A DNA stretch of 64,000 nucleotides, taken from the NCBI RefSeq assembly GCF_020682705.1, contig NZ_JAGTTN010000001.1, positions 124,001 through 188,000 on the forward strand, read 5' to 3'. The notes under the pieces are model-generated. The model worked only from the letters and a program-made list of their open reading frames with translations, made no database searches and was not told the DNA's origin. The DNA is from Microbacterium allomyrinae (GTDB lineage Bacteria; Actinomycetota; Actinomycetes; Actinomycetales; Microbacteriaceae). The position numbers and the translations under genes are program-made. Positions within the stretch are counted from its first letter, which is position 1. The number at the start of each line of letters is the position of its first letter. Positions 60,392 through 64,000 of the stretch are shown piece by piece.

Positions 60392-61504
60392 ATGACCTCT
60401 TCGGCCGCACCGCAGACTGTCGTAGCGCACGATTACTTCACCCAGCGTGGCGGTGCAGAGCGGGTAGCGCTCGAGATCGCGCGTCAGATGGGCGCGAAGG
60501 AGATCATCACTTCCGTCTACGACCCCGATCGCACATTTCCTGAGTTCGCGGACTTCACGATCACGCAGAGCGCTTCGCGTGCGGTCCGCTCGATGCGCCA
60601 CGACATGCGACGAGCTCTGCCGCTGCTGGCAACCGCCTGGTCGCGGATGCCACCCGTCGATGCCGAACTGCTGGTGTGCAGTTCTTCCGGATGGTCGCAC
60701 GGGCTGCGGGCGACCGACCGGACGATGAAGGTGGTGTACTGCCACAACCCCGCGCGCTGGCTGTATCAGCGGGCGGATTACGTCCGGGATCAGCCACTTC
60801 CCGTCCGTGCCGCACTCAGCGCCCTCTCGCCGCGACTGCGATCATGGGATCAGCGCGCCGCCCACACGGCCCAGTTGTACATCGCGAACTCGGAGTCTGT
60901 GGCAGTGCGCATCCGGCACGTCTACGGCATCCGCGCCGAAGTCCTCCACCCGCCGCTGTCGATCGATGTGACTGGCCCGCAGGTGGCGGTTCCCGACGTT
61001 CCGGCCGAATATTTCCTCGCCGTCTCACGCACACGGGGCTACAAGGGAACGTCGCTGCTCATCGACGCGTTCGCGCGAATGCCCAACCGAACGCTCGTGA
61101 TCGTCGGCTTGCCCGACTCGACGACCCTCCCGCGCAACGTCATCGCCCTCGGCCATGTGTCTGAAGCGCAACTGCGGTGGCTCTACGCGAATACCCGCGC
61201 CCTCATGTCGATGTCGCACGAGGACTTCGGGCTGACCCCGGTCGAGGCGAACGCGTTCGGGCGGCCGGCTCTGGTCCTGCGAGCCGGCGGCTTTCTCGAT
61301 TCGACCCTCGAAGGCGTGTCGGGGATGTTCATCGACGACGAGAGTGTGGAGGGTGTGATCCGCGGCGTGCGCGGCTTTCCCTCCGAGTGGGATAGCGATC
61401 CCATCCGTGCGAGCGCGGAGCGCTTCTCGCCCGCCTCTTTCGCGCAGAACCTCCGCGATGTGATCGCAGGGTCGCGCACCCTGACATCGTCGCCGGCGAG
61501 ATGA
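60392..61504 (+). CDS. GT4-family glycosyltransferase (mannosyltransferase-like)
   Basis: A 370-residue GT-B enzyme. VVAHDYFTQRGGAERVALEIAR is a typical opening. YCHNPARWLY and LYIANSESVAVRIRHVYG mark the N-terminal half, and YFLAVSRTRGYKGTSLLIDAF and MSMSHEDFGLTPVEANAFGRPALVLRAGGFLDS the donor half with Glu-Asp-Phe-Gly. This style fits WbaZ-like mannosyltransferases. No good ribosome binding site precedes ATG 60392, so the start is less sure. Confidence 0.88.
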   Translation: MTSSAAPQTVVAHDYFTQRGGAERVALEIARQMGAKEIITSVYDPDRTFPEFADFTITQSASRAVRSMRHDMRRALPLLATAWSRMPPVDAELLVCSSSGWSHGLRATDRTMKVVYCHNPARWLYQRADYVRDQPLPVRAALSALSPRLRSWDQRAAHTAQLYIANSESVAVRIRHVYGIRAEVLHPPLSIDVTGPQVAVPDVPAEYFLAVSRTRGYKGTSLLIDAFARMPNRTLVIVGLPDSTTLPRNVIALGHVSEAQLRWLYANTRALMSMSHEDFGLTPVEANAFGRPALVLRAGGFLDSTLEGVSGMFIDDESVEGVIRGVRGFPSEWDSDPIRASAERFSPASFAQNLRDVIAGSRTLTSSPAR

Positions 61505-61557
61505 CTCTTCCGCGAGAGTCGGAGTCGACTCCCGACCGGGCCGCCGCCGCGGTCCGG

Positions 61558-61563
61558 TAGCCT
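61558..61563 (+). promoter_or_regulatory. -10 element of lepB
   Basis: TAGCCT ends 6 nt before GTG 61570, with no Shine-Dalgarno. Confidence 0.45.
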
Positions 61564-61569
61564 CGACAC

Positions 61570-62271
61570 GTGACCGCCGCGACCGACCAGCCGGCCCGTT
61601 GGCGGCGGATCACGCGCTCCGTCTGGTTCCATCTCGCACTGGCATTCACCGTCGTGGCGCTGGTTCTGAGCTTCATCGCTAAGCCCTATGTCGTGCCCTC
61701 GGGTTCGATGGAGCAGTCCCTGCAGGTCGGAGATCGCGTTCTGGTCAACCGGCTCGCCTACCTCGCCTCACAGCCCACGACAGGCGATGTGGTCGTCTTC
61801 GACGCAGGTGAAGCCTGGGATGGCGGCGCAGCGACGGGCGAAGATCCGATCCGTTCGGCGTTGCGCTGGGTGGGTGAAATGACCGGTTTCGGCCCGTCAG
61901 GGCGGCACACGCTGGTCAAGCGGGTGATCGCCGGGCCGGGCCAGGTCGCCGCGTGCTGCACGGATGGCGGCGCGGTCACCGTCGACGGCGTGCCGCTCGT
62001 CGAGCCGTACGTGTTCGAGGATCTCCCCTTCGAGCCGGGCGCTCTGGACTGCACGTCGAACCCACGGTCGTTGCGCTGCTTCGACAGCGTCACCGTTCCT
62101 GCGGAGTCTTACCTGATGCTGGGAGACCACCGTTCGGCGTCATCCGACTCGGCCGCTCTGTGCCGCGTCGCGGACGCTGATCAGGGCTGCTGGCGGTGGG
62201 CGAGCCGCGACGGAATCGTCGGGAGAGCGGTCGTCATCCTCTGGCCGATCACGCGGTGGAATCTGCTCTGA
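61570..62271 (+). CDS. lepB: Signal peptidase I
   Basis: A 233-residue membrane protease that removes signal peptides. One N-terminal transmembrane helix (about 18-36) is followed by the catalytic Ser46 in VPSGSMEQSLQVGDR and Lys117 in TLVKRVIAGPGQ; the C-terminal box is MLGDHRSASSDSAALCR. Six cysteines occur in the outer domain (CC at 132-133, then four more), a spacing that could allow disulfides. GTG 61570 lies after a leaderless-type element. It is a second-type, short LepB, as seen in many actinobacteria. Confidence 0.92.
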   Translation: MTAATDQPARWRRITRSVWFHLALAFTVVALVLSFIAKPYVVPSGSMEQSLQVGDRVLVNRLAYLASQPTTGDVVVFDAGEAWDGGAATGEDPIRSALRWVGEMTGFGPSGRHTLVKRVIAGPGQVAACCTDGGAVTVDGVPLVEPYVFEDLPFEPGALDCTSNPRSLRCFDSVTVPAESYLMLGDHRSASSDSAALCRVADADQGCWRWASRDGIVGRAVVILWPITRWNLL

Positions 62272-62363
62272 CGCGACATGCGACGCCGCACGGCCGGAGG
62301 CGGGGGCTGGGCTTTGAGAACGTCGTCGCCCCGGGCCGGGCTTCCGCACCCGCGTGAGAACAC

Positions 62364-62408
62364 GCAAATGAGGGGACACACCGCATCGCGGCGTGTCCCC
62401 TCATTTGC
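62364..62408. terminator. Bidirectional hairpin terminator
   Basis: Perfect 16-bp arms (62364-62379 and 62393-62408), with an inner CCGC/GCGG helix in the loop, between the convergent lepB and secreted-protein genes. CAAATGA/TCATTTG gives A and T runs at the ends on both strands. Confidence 0.85.
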
Positions 62409-62449
62409 TGTCGAACTCGCCTCAGCGACTCGCGATGAGCCGAGGCGTG

Positions 62450-63298
62450 TCAAGCGGTCCCGTAGGCAGGGTAGATTCCGCCGCCGCCATCGTAGGCAAA
62501 CGGGCCGCCGCCGTTGAAGTACCAGATGCCATCCGTCCAGCCGCCCACCGGGGTCACGTACGTGCCCAGATTGACGTTGCTCGACGTGGTGGCCGTGATC
62601 GAGACCGGCGATCGCCAGTAGATCCGCCAGCTGTTGGGAAAATACACCGGAGGGGGACCGGCGCTCCCGATCCAGCTGAACGGAATCGCCGCGTTGAGGG
62701 CGAACCGAACGGTACCACCGGGAGGAAGGACCACGTTGGTGAGCGTGAAGTACGCCGGATCCATCCGAAGCCATACAGCTGTCCAGGCGTTGGTGCCCGT
62801 GTTCTGCGTGTACGCGGCCGCGGTGGTGACCGTCCAGGAGCTCTTGCCCCCGATCGACCCGCCATTCGACCCGCCCAGATCGACGGTGCTGTAGTTCTGG
62901 AACGCGTCGGTGTTGGAACCTGTCCCCTGGTTCCACATCCGGGGGAAGGTGAAGTCGATCCGCAGCGTGCCCGAGAAGGTGCCTTCACCCACGTTCGTCA
63001 CCGAGAACGCCCGACGGAAGTCCGTGTTCGGAGAAACAACGCCGTTGGTGAAGTTAGATCCTGTCGTATACCGCCCCTCGGCGCCGCCGAGAGCGGCCAC
63101 TTGAAGGTCGCTCGTCGGGTCGAACGGTCCACTCGCAACCGCGGCCGGTGTCGCCGCGGCCATCGCGATGACCGGCACCGCCCAGGCGGCAGCGGTCAGA
63201 GTACCCCGTCTGCTGACCTCGGCTTTCCAGAGCGTCTCGTCCCGCCGAGTGAGTTCGGAATTCGGAATGGCTGATGATTCGGGATCTCGGTCGTTCAC
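62450..63298 (-). CDS. Secreted Tat-type protein of unknown function
   Basis: A 282-residue exported protein. GTG 63298 has a GGAG site 5 nt upstream. After a polar N-region the signal has VSRRGTLTAAAWAVPVIAM with a twin arginine, and AAVASG resembles a cleavage site near residue 56. The mature part is rich in Thr, Ser, Asn, Gly and Trp, without cysteine, and predicted all-beta; the C-terminus is Gly/Tyr rich. The family is not recognised. It is convergent with lepB, and a 16-bp palindrome lies upstream. Confidence 0.7.
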   Translation of the reverse strand: MNDRDPESSAIPNSELTRRDETLWKAEVSRRGTLTAAAWAVPVIAMAAATPAAVASGPFDPTSDLQVAALGGAEGRYTTGSNFTNGVVSPNTDFRRAFSVTNVGEGTFSGTLRIDFTFPRMWNQGTGSNTDAFQNYSTVDLGGSNGGSIGGKSSWTVTTAAAYTQNTGTNAWTAVWLRMDPAYFTLTNVVLPPGGTVRFALNAAIPFSWIGSAGPPPVYFPNSWRIYWRSPVSITATTSSNVNLGTYVTPVGGWTDGIWYFNGGGPFAYDGGGGIYPAYGTA

Positions 63299-63369
63299 GT
63301 TTCTCCATCCATCGTGCGTATCGTGATTACCCCAGGCATCACGCGCTCGGCCACGCTGCAAGCGTTTCC

Positions 63370-63385
63370 AGTCTGGCGCCAGACT
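63370..63385. promoter_or_regulatory. Perfect 16-bp palindrome, candidate operator
   Basis: AGTCTGGCGCCAGACT is its own reverse complement, without a spacer. It lies 72 nt upstream of the secreted-protein GTG and downstream of the PqqD-like gene on the same strand. Its position fits an operator for the secreted protein gene. Confidence 0.5.
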
Positions 63386-63488
63386 ATTGGGCTCATAGTA
63401 CTTCGCGCAACGCGACGCGATGCGCCGCTCGACTTCATTCTTCCCTATCGCCGTTTCGCGCGGCTACGCCGCCGCTCCGTCGACACGA

Positions 63489-64000
63489 TCAGTCCTGTCC
63501 CCGCACCACCACGCCGTGCGCGCTGAGCTCGGCGATCGCCGCCGCGACGGCGGACGCGGCATCCGATTCCGCCGGCTCGCCGTGCGCCCGCACGACGACC
63601 GATACCAGCTCCTCGTCCGAACGACCCGTGGCTTCGCTCCACAACGCCGGCCCGATGCCGCTGATCACCCGCAGGATCGCCCCCTCGTCGGTGTCCGGCT
63701 GCAGCAATGCCACCCGACGGGGGTGGTCCAGGACGAGGGCATCGAGATACGCCCCCCGATAGAGACCCGTTGTCGCTGTGCGCGTCGACGTTCGTTCCCC
63801 GCCCGCGCGCTGCGGCTCACCGACCTCGCTCACGTCGCGGACCATCGCCCCGGGATCGCGAAAGAGCGGGGCGAACCCGTCGACGAGGCCATCCGCCTCA
63901 CGGTAGACGACGCGGCGAATCCCTCCCACGGCCGCCACGAGCGCCGAAATCGTCTGGAGCGGGTTGGGCAGATCTGCGAGGTAGCTGGTCTGCTCCACGA
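63489..64000 (-). CDS. PqqD-like protein, 5' end outside window
   Basis: At least 170 residues of an open frame that runs to the window edge. The N-terminal part (VSEVGEPQRAGGERTS near the middle) is not recognised. The C-terminal 85 residues resemble a PqqD domain: ALLQPDTDEGAILRVISGIG followed by PALWSEATGRSDEELVSVVV and a final GVVVRGQD. A GTG at 63998 could be the start, but the edge makes this uncertain; HPr-kinase-like or similar sequence may lie farther upstream. Confidence 0.55.
   Translation of the reverse strand, partial: VEQTSYLADLPNPLQTISALVAAVGGIRRVVYREADGLVDGFAPLFRDPGAMVRDVSEVGEPQRAGGERTSTRTATTGLYRGAYLDALVLDHPRRVALLQPDTDEGAILRVISGIGPALWSEATGRSDEELVSVVVRAHGEPAESDAASAVAAAIAELSAHGVVVRGQD

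Noticed and set aside
34304..64000. Genomic island boundaries for the polysaccharide locus
   Set aside because: No integrase, tRNA end, direct repeats or clear base-composition break was found; the locus is accessory by content only.

Overview
The window is high-GC actinobacterial DNA, most likely from a Microbacteriaceae genome close to Microbacterium. The basis is the very GC-rich third codon positions, the frequent GTG starts, the gene order rplY-pth-mfd-mazG-hisS-eno on the minus strand, and the protein sequences. This is a judgement from reading, with no database comparison behind it. No tRNA, rRNA, CRISPR array, integrase or transposase was seen.

Positions 1-22.1 kb are mostly housekeeping. 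They hold a truncated enolase, an O-methyltransferase, a GntR regulator with its membrane partner, an AraC regulator divergent from a VOC-fold protein, an SGNH hydrolase, an APC permease, hisS, mazG, nhaA, ppc, a gamma-carbonic-anhydrase-like protein, gdhA, mfd, pth and rplY. The nhaA leader can fold so that it hides its ribosome binding site. A recurring start architecture, with a -10-like hexamer 6-7 nt before GTG or ATG and no Shine-Dalgarno, points to many leaderless transcripts.

Positions 22.4-31.8 kb form a sugar-acid catabolism block. A minus-strand run encodes a 2-hydroxyacid dehydrogenase, an IclR regulator, an MHS-type transporter, a gluconate-5-dehydrogenase-like SDR, an FAH-family protein, an idonate-dehydrogenase-like zinc enzyme and gluconokinase. 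A divergent beta-hydroxyacid dehydrogenase and the gnd gene complete it. Together they could take idonate or ketogluconate to gluconate, then 6-phosphogluconate, then the pentose phosphate pathway. The same 16-bp palindrome lies before the transporter and in the divergent promoter region, and is a candidate IclR operator.

Positions 34.3-64 kb are an accessory cell-surface polysaccharide locus. It contains about eleven glycosyltransferases (including a GT11 fucosyltransferase-like protein and a GT4-GT2 fusion), an acyltransferase, a PglK-like ABC exporter, an O-antigen-polymerase-like protein, a tyrosine autokinase with its low-molecular-weight phosphatase, and galE. It also has a nonulosonic-acid module: a CMP-sugar synthetase, a CBS-NeuB-SAF-TIM-barrel fusion, and an adjacent unassigned GT-B-like protein with an HP motif. 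At its right edge are a nucleotidyltransferase, a PqqD protein, signal peptidase I, a secreted Tat-type protein and a truncated PqqD-like protein. The most unusual content is the NeuB fusion with its candidate transferase, the nhaA leader, and the nucleotidyltransferase/PqqD set.
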